Counted from the stretch's first letter, positions 1 to 13,027 are shown. The stretch: DNA of 64,000 nt from Heliocidaris erythrogramma (GCA_025617745.1 CM046869.1:3620244-3684243), one strand, 5' to 3'. A program made the numbers and translations. The notes: generated from the sequence alone by a model not told the origin.

Positions 1-1900
1 ATAAGTCCATTTTTATTGTTTGCCGCAAGCGTGTCTCATTGTTATTTGATCCTATACTTACAATGTATAGTTTAGAAGTGATTTAGTTTAGCCACTGATA
101 AAGGAATTCTCCAAGGCTTGTGAATAGGATGAAATATTTATAAAGGACATTTTTAGCTTATAACAGTGTGTTAACTTCAAATATGTAGTCGATCGCTGAA
201 GCCACGTATTTCGTCTTTTTCTCTTTTTTAAATTTCTTACCAGCTTGGTTTTGTTTTGTTTTGTTTCTTGTTTGATAAAATGGAGGAGGGGCTTAATTTC
301 GAGAGAGAATAATCTGTAACTGCTGATAAGGCCTTCATTACTTTAAGGTGCTAATCCATTCACTCTAAAATGTTTTTTTCAAAATGGTAGATTAAACATG
401 CCGGATGCAACACTATAAAGGACGAATCCAGCATGTTAAAAGTGTTAATCTACCATTTTAAGAAAATTGGTCAATAGTCGGCCCTTATAATTGGTGATTT
501 AACACTTTAGGTTTTAGATTGTTCCAAAGCATCTCTACCAAGAAAAAATTAAAGGATGCCACATTTTCCTACCTAAATTGCTGGTCAAATATGTGCACGC
601 AAACACCCTAAATATAATTTGGCTTCAACTTAAAGCAGAAAAATGAGATAAGCAGATGAAGGAAAGTTTCAAATTTGTAAACGATCAAACGCAAATTATC
701 GACTCTGCGACTTACCTTTTGAGTAACCTTCCTAATTTTTCGGTACAGAAGAAAATATTTGATCTATGCCCCAGATATATTATTGGATTTTTTTTAAAAC
801 ACCCTTCTATTTTTCAAAATAAATCTACTTCTTTATCAACAACCCAGAAAATGGAAATTTACTGAATTTTCAGTACTAAGCAAATAGGAGTGTTGCTGAA
901 AAGATATGTCACTGAGTTGCTTAGAGCTTTCAAAGTTAATAACTTTCATTTCCAAGCTTTGATCTGTGCCTTTGATTTTTCTGCTTTTGATGAAAGCAAT
1001 ATATATTTAACGTGGACTTCCCATTTAAGGTATGCACTATTTGGATTTTAAGGTGGAGGGCCTTTGTACCCCCTCCCACCATCCCCCCGAGGTGTGGGTC
1101 AAGTCATGGGGGGGGGGGGGGGTCTCGTCCGAGTGAAAGCTAGTGGAAACGAGTCCGGCATGTGTCATACAATTATTTTTCAAATTATTTAATTATTCAA
1201 ATATTTAACCACCGTTTATCTCTCACGTCATTTGTCTTTCCCCGCCATCCTTTTAGCCACCTGATAATGGCACCCGCCCCCGGCGTTGTGCCACTATAAC
1301 CTTTTACAAAATGATATGAAGCTCTCTTCTCATAATCCATGTTATTCATTTTTCGCGTTTATAACAAACCTATTAGTATAATGCCTGTTTCAAGCCTCTG
1401 GTATTCTAAAGCTAAACGATTTTTTTTTTATTGCTCTTGGGTAGGAAACACTTGTTGATCGGAATATAGTCTGAATTGATCTCTCTTTTCCCAAGGCCTG
1501 CTATGGCGCAGCGAAAAACACATTTAGAGGGAGAAAAGGTCCATTTATGACGGCTTACAAATTCGGCCAAAATGCTTGTAAACAATTCTCTCAAAACCTC
1601 TTCCAATTTACGATATGAGACGGATCAATGCGTCAACTGAATTCATAAATAGAATAGACGTATTGAAATGTTTAAAGATAAGCCTCGAAAAGTACGAACC
1701 TAATGGACTGCAAGATTAAATTCCGATGTCAAATAGTCCTATTTGAATGATATGTATGCGCCAGAAATAACATGTTGATATTTTTTGTCGATACCGCAAT
1801 GCACATAATTGTGTTTTTCCTCTGTTGAAAGGTTTCAAAATTCACTTTTCTCTTTTTAGTTTTCCAGAAGTAAGTTTGCACTTAATTGCTACAAGCCAAA
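1..1900. other. No gene seen apart from the 381-464 hairpin
   Basis: AT-rich DNA with a TTTTGTTTTG stretch near 250 and a 15-G run at 1108-1122. Open frames are short and featureless. Confidence 0.5.
381..464. repeat. Imperfect inverted repeat
   Basis: AAAATGGTAGATTAAACATG at the left is complemented by CATGTTAAAAGTGTTAATCT...CCATTTT at the right, with a loop containing CACTATAAAGGAC. It may be the core of a worn MITE. The flanking CACTCTAAAATG and CACTTTAGG are too diverged to fix the ends. Confidence 0.45.
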
Positions 1901-1915
1901 CTACGTTTTTTAAAA

Positions 1916-1975
1916 CTAAAATAGCACCAAGAAGGTGCTATTTTAGTTAAGTAGCAACTTCTTGGTGCTGCTTAA
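1916..1975. repeat. Two adjacent hairpins sharing an AGCACC/GGTGCT theme
   Basis: CTAAAATAGCACC and GGTGCTATTTTAG form a perfect 13-bp stem at 1916-1946. TTAAGTAGCAAC and GTGCTGCTTAA form a second stem at 1947-1975. The second looks like a shifted, diverged copy of the first. Confidence 0.6.
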
Positions 1976-1979
1976 CGTG

Positions 1980-4900
1980 TAAACGTGAAAAATGCTTTAA
2001 TAGTCTGAAATGACATACTGGGATTGCAGATTTCACATTGTTCTGCGTAAGTCCCTTGAAAAGCATTTTCATTTCATCCTTTGAATTGGCTCACTAATAT
2101 ACGAAGACTGTACTTAGAGTCTTTAAACATTTTTCAATGAGGATTAGAGTCTCCAATGCTTATCAATTGCAGAAGATGATTTCTTAAATTTGAATGAAAG
2201 AAACTTCAGTGCTTTGTTAGTTGTGATCCACTTATTTCGTGACAAAAAACTTGGCATCTGAGAATGCGTATAAGACTTGTAAATGACAATTTTTCTCTTT
2301 AAAACTGTAATGAAGTATACAAAAAAAGGGCTATTCCGCTATTTTTCAAATATTTTGATACTAAACCACAAAACTTATAGTTTCTTCCAAATCCAAAGCT
2401 TTACCAACCATGCCAGCTGCTCGTAGTTCATCATATCTTCTAGTGTGATAACGGTCACAGAACTAATGCATTTCATTTTTTGTTGTTGATGTTTATAAAG
2501 GCGTGGAATTACCAAATATTTATTAACTCCTTACCATTAGATGATTATTTATTAACATATTTATTTTCTATATTTTGAACATGTGGAATTAAAAGAGCCG
2601 ATGCATTTTCTTGTTCAATCCTTGACCTACCTTATTGACTGTTTCCAATTTCTTTATATTCCTGTAAAAATTCGGATATGTTTTTGCCAATTTTTCACAA
2701 ATAGCTTATTTCTTTTTGTCAGCCATGCAATGCTGATTTGCTCTTAACATTTCAAATAAAATCCTTAAGTTCCAGCTCGAAGTCCCTCGTCATTTTAAGG
2801 GATTTGAAGGTTTAAGTCTATAGCGCTGTAGGGTGAACCTTTCAAAATATTTAGAACAAAAATCATCTTTATCATGTTTATAGCCGCCGGTTGTTTCATC
2901 ACCGGCTTAACTCGGTTCCCAGGCCAAATAGGACTGCTTATCTCACTTTCATTTCAAAGAAGCGAAGATACATCATTTTCTTGCAAATGTGTTTGTCTTG
3001 CTTATGTTTTTATATGATAATGTAATAAATATACTGTCATTCCACGCTATCCTGAGAATGGAAATATTGTGTTTCACGGTGGAGGCAGGGGAAACATTTC
3101 CGTGGTTGAGGAAATGGAGCGTGATAATGTAACCTTATGACATAATCTCTGTTAATGCCTTGTGAAGTTAATATTATTAGCTCAAGACATCCTTAAGATC
3201 ACATTGCTCTTGGATGTTATGAAATGTATTGTATATATAAGTTATGAAATGTTGCAAAGTTCTTCCTCTGTGTGTTGTATGAGAGCGATAATCTTTTGAT
3301 TTCCGAAGAGGATCGAGCACCTAATTTGTGTTATCTAATTTTCTTCCAGCGCTAATTCTTTTCGATATTTGTTAAGGAGCTTGTTGATAAGATGAAAAAT
3401 ATACAATAAATATTTAATCTATTCATACAAATGAACTGTATGAAAAGAATGATTGTGTATTTTGAAATCTTTAAACCAATGAAATCATCAAACATCACTG
3501 AATCATCCCACTGCACAAAATAATGCTAATACATAGCAATAGATATGGCATACGGAACTACACGAACACATGGTAAAAGAGACTTGGTCCAAACTAACTG
3601 CCCTAGGGAAAAAACGTTTATACTTATCAATAAATAATGTCCATCCACGTGATAATCAAAATTGAAATAGCTCACGTATTCTACTTTTACTTCCCTCAGT
3701 GCTCAACGCTCCCATTTACAAAAGTTGACGACCACGTGCAATTAAGTTGATATTTCTGTCACTGGGCCCGCTTTGCTTTGTCTCATTGAATGATTACATA
3801 ATACTGTATGGTGTTTGTTTGTTTGTTTTTTTTTTCAGTGATACATATTATAAGGGTAGTGCTCTGATCCATCAGAATGATTTGGGGTTTTTTTCAGAGG
3901 CAAATCTTGTATGACAAATGACAAATGTTGTCAGCAATGCAGCATGGAAAAAAAATTGACCCAAATGACCCTCCATCAAGAGGGTTATACTATTGAAGTA
4001 GTAATGCCAAATTATCAAGGGTATTGGTTGCCGCGATACTGCAGTGTACAGTTTTATTTCAAAAATTCAAGAAGATGGCTCATTTTCTGACCAGAAAAGG
4101 TGCTGTATTCCTATAAATTCTCCAAAACCCCCTCCGTGATGACCATGCAATTCAAAGCAATGCTGTGAGGGATCCCTTAAGTTTGATCGAAAGATCAAGG
4201 AAGCTCTGACAATTGTTCTTGAAAGCATTATATCTTCCGTTGGAGCAAAAATGAGTTGCTATGACTAAATATTTCAATTTTAGTTCAAATTAATCTTCAA
4301 ATTAATGCATTTTGTGTGGGTGTTTGTTTAAAACAAATGATTGTTATTATCTTTTAAAGACCAAGGACATCTGATAAATGTCACAGGTTCAGAAAATACA
4401 ATTATATCCTGTTGTTTGAATAATATGCAACATCTGTAATCAATTTACTTAAAAAATTATGGAGACAGATTTATAGCGATTTACGCTAAAAGAAAAGACA
4501 GATGCACATTTATTGCGCCTGTAGTTAAAGAGGATTTTTCTAAAGCTGTTAATTGGTTGTCACTCATCAACTTGTCAACCGTTAATAGATATAATTTAAT
4601 TGTCCTTCATTGGGGTATAATGGTATATTGCACAAGCTGTTGAGCATATAGAAAGTAGATAAATGAATAACACAAATAGCAATAATTCATTTTCTCCACG
4701 GTTCCGCTCATAACAAAAATTATATCCCACAGTTAGCATTATAGGATTTTTATGTTGTTTGAAATTATATTACCGGTCAAAGTTATAAGACGAGACCAAA
4801 GTCAAAGCTAGGCAACGATTTTTTTTTAGTTTACTAAAATTTCCCTCAGACACGCAGGAGAAAAAGAACACAATTGATTTCATCAGCATAGTTTTTAAAA

Positions 4901-5599
4901 CAAATCAACACATTTGAGCATATTCAATTCATGCTCATGTTCCTCTTCATTTGACTGTGTTGCCATGGTAAAACTATTAACCCAGATTGGCGGGAAAATG
5001 AACACGTGATAAACTAAGAGCAATTTAATGAAACACCTCCAGTCAAGGACATTTAATATAGGAGTGACTGGAGTCTCTTCCCTCAATTATGAAATAAACA
5101 CACGTCGTATTTCTTGAAAAATGTACCTCCAATCGATCACAATTGTATCCTCAAATTGCTCACAAAGAGAAGGAAATTGATTAAATTTCATAACTGCTCT
5201 CACATCGCCTGTCAAATCGATGATGGTTCGTCATATTGGAGAATAATTTATCTGTTCCAAACTTGTCGTAGAAGGAAATTGTAAGCATATTGCACGAATA
5301 GCCGATGTGATTTTCGATTGAAGCAATTCATATAAACTGTGGTCGATAACAAATTGAACGTTCTATAATAATAAAGATAACGGCTCGTTCAAATGAAAGG
5401 AAACTGGGAGCTATATAGACTAGGTCCATAGAATATTACATAAAAGGGGTAAGGAAAGTATCATTAAAAAGAATGAAGGCAGAAAAACAACGATATCAAA
5501 ATAAAACACAAAGTATTATCATGACACAATATGAATGCTATTCTCTATTTACTCATTTACAATTGTCATCAGGGACATTCAGTATGGTTCACTATGGCA
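1980..5599. other. AT-rich, nothing recognised
   Basis: No long frame, terminal repeat or tandem array stands out. A short direct repeat, GACAAATGACAAATG, lies near 3912. Confidence 0.5.
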
Positions 5600-5801
5600 C
5601 GAATTCACAAAGGAGGTTTGGTTTAAACCATTGTTTAAACCCCCTCCTGGGGTTTTTAAGCGTACATGCGCACGGAATCCGATCCAATCATATATTTTCT
5701 TTGAGTGCGCGCATGGGCAATGTGCGCTTATTTACGCCTATTTCAGTACGCTTACGGAGGTTTAAACCATGGTTTAGGTTTAAACCTCCTTTGTGAATTC
5801 G
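5600..5801. mobile_element. Palindromic element, GAATTCACAAAGGAGGTTT ends (copy A)
   Basis: CGAATTCACAAAGGAGGTTT at the left pairs with AAACCTCCTTTGTGAATTCG at the right. The inner part repeats GGTTTAAACC motifs, and CGTACATGCGCACGGAATC reads into an AATCATATATTTTCTTTGAG core. The reading frames across it are shadows of the repeat. Copy B is at 47215-47363. Confidence 0.75.
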
Positions 5802-6944
5802 GGTCTATATCTGTTTAAAAAAAACCTTTTACTTTGATATCCATATCATTTACGGAACATAAAGGTAAGATTATAATGTTTTTTGATACACAGTTTAAAT
5901 GTGAAATATAAAATTCGAATAATCGAGCCAAGGTTGCAGAGGTTAAGTTTTGACTGATTTGACAATAATTACATTGGTTTTCAGTCACTTTATCTTTACA
6001 AGTACAGGTAAGCTTTTAGTAATTGTATACCTTTTAGAATGACTGAAATAACATTGTAAAGCCCTGAAACTGAGGGTTGAAGTGTTGAAGAAATATTTTC
6101 TAAAATCCTAAACTAAACTGATTGATGTATTGTCAGCGTGTTGTCCCGTTCTGACTACAGATGGCGTCATGCGACTCTTTGATTTCAATTTCTCACTTGA
6201 CGGGCCTAGCAGCATATATGGGATCACCTTTTCAGGATGTCTGTAAATTGCAATTTAGGATTCTAAATCACCACAAAAAAAGTTGAGACTAACACTTAAA
6301 ACAAATATTTTTGAAGAAACTCATTATTATAATGACTTTTGATGTAAATGCTTATAATGTAAAATGTTGCAAAATTATGACTAGAACCATTGTAACATGT
6401 CAGTTTGTGTAAATATGTACATAGTGTATCTTATATCTTTGAGTTATTTAATATTTTCATAGATTATGCTTAAAATATTTCATTGTAAGGGATGAATTGT
6501 TTGTCATAAATCGTTAGTAGCCTTAACATCATGAGGCATCAAACGAGGCCAACATTGACTACCTTTTGCCATTTTTCTTTTGTTGCTCATTAACCGATTA
6601 TATGCTCTAATTTTCACCTAGTAATTCTAGCATGGAACTCTGAATAAGTTGATAATAGATACATTACACTACAAGACAATAAAATGTAATTAACGCAAGT
6701 CTTAGAATTTTTTTTTCAAATATGCAATTATAAGAGATTGCTATGTACTGGCACACACCCCAAGATGATAATATTTTTGCGTTTACAACACCTGAATTGT
6801 CGACCAAAGAAGCAGTTATCGAATTTTATTTATATCAATGCTTCCGGTTGTAATCATATTTGGCTTGAATTGAAATCGACAGTCACTTACTTGTCTTCTG
6901 CTCAATGATTAAGCAATGTACGGGGATCAGTAAACAACAAAAGG
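5802..6944. other. AT-rich, nothing recognised
   Basis: Many short stops in all frames and no repeat ends seen. The only GC rise is near 6130-6220 (TGTTGTCCCGTTCTGACTAC). Confidence 0.5.
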
Positions 6945-7310
6945 AAAATATGGGCAATCTAAAATGACCATGGATTATATTTAACTATACTTTCAAAACA
7001 GAGTAAACATTTTATATAGAATCAATGAATCCTCAATGGATTCTTATTTTTCGCTTTCCGTCCATTTCGAAAAAACTCAGATAAGAAATAACATGTTTGT
7101 GCTGTTTTTTCTATTATTTCATCACACTAGAAGAAGGATACTGGCAATCTACAATGGCAATGCATTATATTTAACTTTACTTTCAGAACAGAGAAAACAT
7201 ATTAATAATATGTACAAGCACATGAATACTCTATATGGATTCTTGTTCTTCGTTTTCCGTCAAGTTTGCACAAAACTCAGATATGAAATAACATGTTTGC
7301 GGCGTTTTTC
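6945..7310 (+). repeat. Diverged tandem duplication, unit about 185 bp
   Basis: The first unit has GGGCAATCTAAAATG, TTATATTTAACTATACTTTC, CGCTTTCCGTC and AAATAACATGTTTGTGCTG. The second repeats the series in order (GGCAATCTACAATG, TTATATTTAACTTTACTTTC, CGTTTTCCGTC, GAAATAACATGTTTGCGGCG). The 171-codon frame at 7036-7551 runs across the copies. It does not preserve one protein repeat, so I do not call it a gene. Confidence 0.6.
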
Positions 7311-8097
7311 TTATTTTCTTTCATCAAGTTGGGCCAGTTTATTTGAAGATGTAAGTTTTACGTTATCTAAATTGACAAACACATTTAATGCTTACAAGAA
7401 AGCTTCATTTTACATCAAGGCTTCTTTTCTCTGTCATAAACACTTCAACTCGAAACTTGACTTTGAGTTGATATCCATTTATAATTATGGAATCATTCCC
7501 AACAAACCACTTGGCCTTTATCATCCCCCAATTTCGTTTTATTTTGATTAGCTTGTTGTCGGATATAATTCCTATTGGGTATATATATTGTGATTTTGTT
7601 TAAGAGAGGGGAAATAAAAGTAACGGAAACAATTGTTTTAATGATTTCTTTTTTTATGGGATTTCTTGATGTTAAGTATGAATATTAAAAAAGTCTTTAA
7701 AATTATTTTTTTAAAACGCCAAACAAATTCGACAAGAATGATTGAACATAAGTGAAGTTATTTGCTCCAAAGCTTTACCCATCATAAAGAGCTTAGCCTT
7801 CCAGACCATCATAGTTGAATTTCACTAGTTAAGCCACTTCCAAATTCCATTCAGACTATGCTTTAGGAAAATCGTCATTTGACAAAGCATTGATTTTCAT
7901 TTATCACTCCCGACCCAGGTGAATTAAACGATATTTTGAATTATGCGCAGTAATTTGTACAATAACTGTGCTACATTATTCATCCTAATGTTATAATAAA
8001 ATATATCCTCTTTGATATGCGTGTGAAATTTTCATGCTGGACTATTCCTCACAATTTTCATCATCATGTTTTATCTTAAAAAGTAGAGGGATGCATA
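7311..8097. other. AT-rich flank before the GAT satellite
   Basis: Contains the tail of the 171-codon frame (ends 7551). No supporting motif. Confidence 0.4.
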
Positions 8098-8109
8098 TTG
8101 ATAATGATT

Positions 8110-8142
<33 letters not shown>

Positions 8143-8318
8143 ACGATTATGATGATGATGATGATGATGATTATGATGATGATGATGATGATGATGATAA
8201 TGATTATGATTATGATGATGATGATGATAATGATTATGATGATAATGATTATGATGATGATGATGATGATGATGATAATGATAATGATTATGATGATGAT
8301 GATGATGATGATGATGAT
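8098..8318. repeat. GAT/ATG trinucleotide microsatellite, about 220 bp
   Basis: Runs of GATGATGAT are interrupted by GATTATGAT and GATAATGAT variants. The array produces artificial poly-Asp, poly-His, poly-Ile and poly-Met frames on both strands. It is the longest simple repeat in the window. Confidence 0.95.
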
Positions 8319-9351
8319 CCACTGCATTTGTATGGCCATTTGGACATTAGATCTACTTATAAAGAAAACTGATGACTAAATGATTCAAAAAATATATAAA
8401 CGTGTTCACGAATCGCGATAGCGATACCAAACTGCAAATGATTTTATATTAAACGAAATTTAAAAGACGTTGCTTAAGAGCATTTTGATATTCAAAATCG
8501 AACAATATTTAAAAGAAGTACACTTCTGCCCATACCAAAGGACGGAAAAAAGTCATCGCTGCGAATCTTCTATTACATCGGGTATTCATCAACAAAATCA
8601 AACTCATTCAATGCACAAATATGTCAATATTCCGTCCTTGGTTATATGGAACGTCGAAAGTTAACTTTTTACATTTTACAAGAAACACCGTTTCCTGTTT
8701 AAATCGATAGACTAGGAGTCGTTCTCAAGTTAAGTACATGATTATATGAACTGTCACCATGACCTGAAAAATCCGTGATTCGTAGGAAGGAAAAATATTC
8801 AAAAGGTGGTATTTTTGTTACAAATTGGAGTGAATATGCGAGATTTGGCGCGCATAATTGAGCAGGAACACTCGTCACCATCGCCTGCATGAGTACTTCA
8901 TACGTAAACACACGATGGAATCTAGGGGGCCTGACTGATGGTAGGGACATGAAATTGCATTTTCAATTTATCTACTCAGTTGCGTCACCTCGATTTTCTT
9001 CAACAATGAGCTGAAAATCCAAAGTTCTACAAATTGTAACAAAATATCTTGATGCAAACTAATTGCTTTCTCATACTCTAGAAGGCGTGATGAAAAAAAA
9101 TTATATAAATATTTCAAAAGAAAGAAAGAAAGGAGTCGTTCTTTCGTGATATCGAAAGTATTGGACAGAAAACTCTAATCACTATCAAAGTATAAATACA
9201 ATGAGGTTAAAGGTTGTCCAATAAAATGTGTGTGTTTGTGTGAGGGAGAGGGAGAAATTGAGAGGGGGGGGGGGGAAGGAGGAGCTCGACAGGAAGAGAA
9301 AGATTATGCGATATCTATAGCTTTGAGATGGGAACAAATTGATTAATTACC
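8319..9351. other. Nothing recognised; poly(G) at 9264-9275
   Basis: Short frames only. GA-rich and G-run stretches occur near 9110-9130 and 9240-9290. Confidence 0.5.
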
Positions 9352-9822
9352 CACGCCGATGAAATCGGCAGGGTTATGTAAAGGGCTCCGTATGTTTGTT
9401 TTTTGTTTTTTTGTTTTTGTTTTTGTTTGTTTGTGTACAAGATAACTAGAGAACGGGTGAACGGATTTGCACCAAATTTTCAGGGAATGTTCGGATAGTG
9501 GTGATGATCGGTTGACCCCTGCAAATTCTGTGTGACCTTGAGGTTTTGACCCAAACTTCAGTTCGGATAGTGACAGGAAAGAATCGATTAGGAAAAGAAT
9601 CGATTAGATTTTTGTGATGATCGGTTATATGAACTTCATTTCGGATAGTTTTTTTTTTGTTTTTAAGAATATTTTATTACTTCCTTTTTAAAAATAACAT
9701 TTTTCACAATAATCAAGGTAAAATACACAAACAAATATATTCACATGCAGTATCATTGTGCCAAATTACATAATAATAACAATAAGTAACCATAGCGCCG
9801 CTAAGGCGTGGGTGTGCCGTCT
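9352..9822. mobile_element. Element with CCCACGCC/GGCGTGGG ends and receptor-like repeat text
   Basis: CCCACGCCGATG at the left pairs with AAGGCGTGGG at the right. Inside are TTTGTTTTTGTTTG runs and GATAACTAGAGAACGGGTGA, with TTCGGATAGTG repeated three times and AAGAATCGATTAG twice. The style resembles the 14.5 kb element, a short end around worn internal repeats. Confidence 0.45.
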
Positions 9823-9944
9823 TTGACGGCCTTTCTAGTTTAATAATGAAGTGATTGTAAGTTAGAGAGAAAGAACAGGGGACAAGAAGATAATACCAAA
9901 TTGAGTTATCGAAGGTAGATGATTCATTTGAGAATGAGGGAGGG

Positions 9945-10040
9945 GGAGAGAGAGAGAGAGAGAGAGAAACGGACAGAACATAGACAGACAGATATAGAGA
10001 ACGAGGGGAAGAGATAAATCGAGAGAGAGGGGGGGGGGGG
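9945..10040. repeat. GA microsatellite and poly(G) tract
   Basis: About ten GA units near 9947-9967 are followed by purine-rich DNA and a run of about 12 G at 10029-10040. TA and ATT repeats continue to about 10205. Confidence 0.9.
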
Positions 10041-10534
10041 CACGGAGAGAATTATATATATATATATTATATGGATTACATGGATACATAATAATAATAT
10101 TATTATAAACAATTGTAAGGAAATAACACATACAACAGCTCTGGCATGCGGCTATAATTATTATTGTAATTATTATTATCATTATTAATATATTAATATA
10201 TATTAATAGATTTGAAAAGTTTGAAAAGTGAGTAATGTCCAAAAAATGTGATAATTTCATGTTTCCTTATTCATATTCCAACATAATTATATGCACCCTG
10301 AAATGAGATATGAGTGAAAAATTAGCCCTGATGTCCTTCCAAATGACCGCCTTGTCTGTCCAACCATGTGTGTGCTCGATGAAGAAGACGACATAAATAT
10401 TATGTCATAATCTAAGTTCGATGACAACATATTGATGTTTTATTTGATTATTGTCTTTTGACTGCTCACGGCATTTGAACAAAAAAAGACATGAAAGAAG
10501 CACTGGAGTGAAAAGGACACACAAGAAGAGAATT

Positions 10535-10600
10535 CGAGAGAGAGAAAGAGAGAGAGAGAGAGAAGTAAAAGAAAGATAGAGAAAAAGAGAAACAGAGTAA
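10535..10600. repeat. GA-rich low-complexity tract
   Basis: GAGAGAGAAAGAGAGAGAGAG and further AAAGAGAAAC repeats. Frames across it are low-complexity artefacts. Confidence 0.85.
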
Positions 10601-10786
10601 AGATGAAATAAAGGAAGCAGGGTATTCAAGTGTCAAAGCTTTTCATATGAAATATGCTTTCCTATTTCTCTTTAAAAAAAATCAAACTATGATCATTGCG
10701 GGTTTATTTTTTTTTTGTTCAATGTGAGCAACAACATAGCAAAATTTATTGTACCTGATCCTTTTTTCTGATTGGCCTTATCGATT

Positions 10787-11572
10787 AAATCGATTTGAAA
10801 GCGTGTTTTTACAACAACACATTCATATGTAATGGACTCCAACTTTGGAACTCACTTGACACGGCTTTGAAATCAACCCCAACATTTAACACGTATGTAA
10901 TATTTAAACGTAGATATAAATTGTCCTTGTTTGATAGCTACAACAACCGAGAATCGTAAATGTATACTCGTAGACTTTATGTATTTGACGGCCTCTTTCC
11001 TCTAAATGCGTTCCTTTGTCTTTCTATTCTTCCACCTATCTTTCTAGTTATCCCTGTCTCGTTATCCCCCTGTATTGCTTGTGCAAAACATTTTTGGGGG
11101 TCCTTTTTCTCCCTCGTTCTCTCTCTCTCTCCCCCCGATACTGTTCACATGATCACACTCCCTTTTTTCTTTCTTTTTTAATTCCTCTCTCTCTCTCTCT
11201 CTCCTCTCTTAAAAAAAACAAAACTTGTTAATAGTGCTCAAGTTAGCACCTACCTACTTTTTTTCTTTTCTTTTAATTTATGGACTGTAATTATTTGTAT
11301 TTTTCAAATAGGGGTCTATGAAATACAATCCAAGCTTTCCAAGTTGACCGAGGCCTTATATATGTTTTTCTTTACTATTACAATGTTTACATTATACCAG
11401 TTATCGCTTTATCAGTGTAAATCATAACCTTTAATGTCTATCGTGTCTATGTTTCAATTCATATAATTGTTATCTTCCTGTTTTTATTCATATGTAATGT
11501 TTTAAAAAAAAATTGTAAAAGGTATACACATGTATGTGGAAAAAACCAATAAGAATTTGAAACTTTGAAATC
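10787..11572 (+). pseudogene. 5'-truncated LINE: C-terminus of reverse transcriptase ORF plus 3' UTR
   Basis: From the in-frame stop at 10786 the frame reads to TAA at 10957-10959. It includes FICNGLQLWNSL, then LKSTPTFNTYVIFKRR and YKLSLF. The pattern LWNSL...TFN..K..YK is typical of the extreme C-terminus of CR1/L2-like and Rex-like non-LTR reverse transcriptase proteins. About 600 bases of AT-rich 3' UTR with CT stretches follow, ending near AAGAATTTGAAACTTTGAAA. An inverted-repeat element begins immediately after, at 11573. All upstream RT and endonuclease sequence is missing, as usual for 5'-truncated LINE insertions. Confidence 0.6.
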
Positions 11573-11719
11573 AGGGCCCCCGTCTTATAAAGAGCTATTG
11601 ATTCAAATCGATCGCAACCCGAAATCAATCGCAACTCCTATCTCTTAAATACACAGTCGCAATGAATTTTAAGTTACGATCGATTCGAATCAATCGCATT
11701 TTTTTATAAGACGGGGCCC
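11573..11719. mobile_element. Palindromic MITE, GGGGCCCCGTCTTATAA-type ends
   Basis: GGGCCCCCGTCTTATAA at the left pairs with TTATAAGACGGGGCCC at the right. The interior carries repeated ATCGATCGCAA / GATTCGAATCAATCGCA motifs that also pair. It sits directly after the LINE tail. Confidence 0.65.
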
Positions 11720-11821
11720 AGATATTGAGGGGTGTAAACTTCCTAATTACACGGATCCTCTCCTGCTTGAGTTAACCATTTCAAAAGGTGGATAAAGTTG
11801 TATTTTCTCGCTAGGTAATCA

Positions 11822-12037
11822 GGGGGGTGTTTCACAAACAGTTAAGTTTGACTAACAGTCGCACTTAAATTCCTAGTTGTGTGCGGTACATGACACATCA
11901 CCGCATTGGTCAGATCATGCTCAAGGGCCGCGCGCTATTGGGTAATCTACCAATGAGATTGCGCGTTTAATACCGTATGCGCATTGGCACTTACGCATGA
12001 GTTTTAAGTCAAACTTAACTCTTTGTGAAACACCCCC
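11822..12037. mobile_element. MITE with GGGGGTGTTTCACAAA ends
   Basis: GGGGGTGTTTCACAAACAG and AGTTAAGTTTGACT at the left pair with AGTCAAACTTAACT and CTTTGTGAAACACCCCC at the right. The centre is GC-rich (GGGCCGCGCGCTATTGG). It is 216 bp with no coding capacity. Confidence 0.75.
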
Positions 12038-12116
12038 GGCTCAAGAAAGCAGAGAAGGAAGAACATCAAGGCGTAAAAAGAGGATGAAGATGGCAGAGCA
12101 ATGAGGGTTGGGGTCT

Positions 12117-12441
12117 AAAGGCCACCGCACACCTTACGATCGGTCTGCGATCCGATTTTACGGCCTTGCGGAGTTTTCTAGTCTCGGTGGGAATGGCCAA
12201 ATCGGCTCCGAGTCGTAGTGACGTCACAAAAATCGTACGACTGCCTACGATTTGAAACTAATTTTGCCCTTATTCCCTGCAGAAAGCTGACAGCTCACCC
12301 AAACCCTATGTATAGTATTCATATTACTTTTCAGAACCTGAATAGGGTAGATTTCATCTGTTAAATGCCAATATTCAATGCCATAGCAATTTACTTCACA
12401 AATCGGATCGCAGACCGATCGTAAGGTGTGCGGTGGCCTTA
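12117..12441. mobile_element. MITE with AAGGCCACCGCACACCTTAC ends
   Basis: AAGGCCACCGCACACCTTAC followed by GATCGGTCTGCGATCCGATT at the left is complemented almost perfectly at the right (AAATCGGATCGCAGACCGAT...). The terminal repeat is about 40 bp, the element 325 bp, and the interior unique and non-coding. The near-perfect arms suggest fairly recent activity. Confidence 0.75.
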
Positions 12442-12705
12442 ACACCACTCGTCCACTGTTACGATGTTATAATACGATTTATCACGATATCTGTACCTTT
12501 AACCCGCTTGGACGTGGAGAAGATTCTTCTTCTTTCTAGAGAAACAACGTTGCACTGATTCTGCAGATTGGAAGAAAAATCACCAGCTATTCATGTCTTT
12601 CCATTTATTATTACACCCATTCTTAGACTCACTAGAATTAAATTGCATTGAAATTAATGAAAAACTGTACAATACCGCTTAAAAGAAAGGTTTTAACTTC
12701 ATGCA

Positions 12706-12957
12706 ATGTCGTATTGGTGAAGGCTCATGAAGGCACATACGTGAGGTCCTGGGTTCGATCCTCGCTGAGTGCCTACATCCTTGGACAAGATGTTTTACCC
12801 ACATTTGTCCCTCTCCACCCAGGTGTAAATGGGGACCTGGCAATTGCTGGGGTAATAATAATTGCAGGTCGACCTCATGAAGAACATCCTTGATGCTGAT
12901 GAGGCTTCCCTGGGTAAACATTATTATTATTATGATTATTATTATTATTATTATTAT
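12706..12957 (+). mobile_element. tRNA-derived SINE (family 2)
   Basis: A worn tRNA-like head has the B box GGGTTCGATCC at 12751-12761. The body has CTCTCCACCCAGGTGTAAAT, the same block seen in family 1, then diverges (GAAGAACATCCTTGATGCTG) and ends in a TTATTATTATTA tail. It faces the family 1 copy at 13028 tail to tail. Confidence 0.65.
12921..12957. repeat. ATT microsatellite (SINE tail)
   Basis: TTATTATTATTATGATTATT repeats close the family 2 SINE. Confidence 0.8.
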
Positions 12958-13027
12958 AATGCGAGGTAGATCTAAGAATGATTGGTGAACCAGTGGAATG
13001 GGTATAACAAAGTGATTTAACAGTAAT

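Noticed and set aside
7036..7551. 171-codon open frame from an ATG
   Set aside because: It crosses a diverged tandem duplication, has no domain or signal peptide, and is AT-driven in composition.
8034..8379. Poly-Asp, poly-His, poly-Ile and poly-Met reading frames
   Set aside because: All are translations of the GAT microsatellite in different frames and strands.
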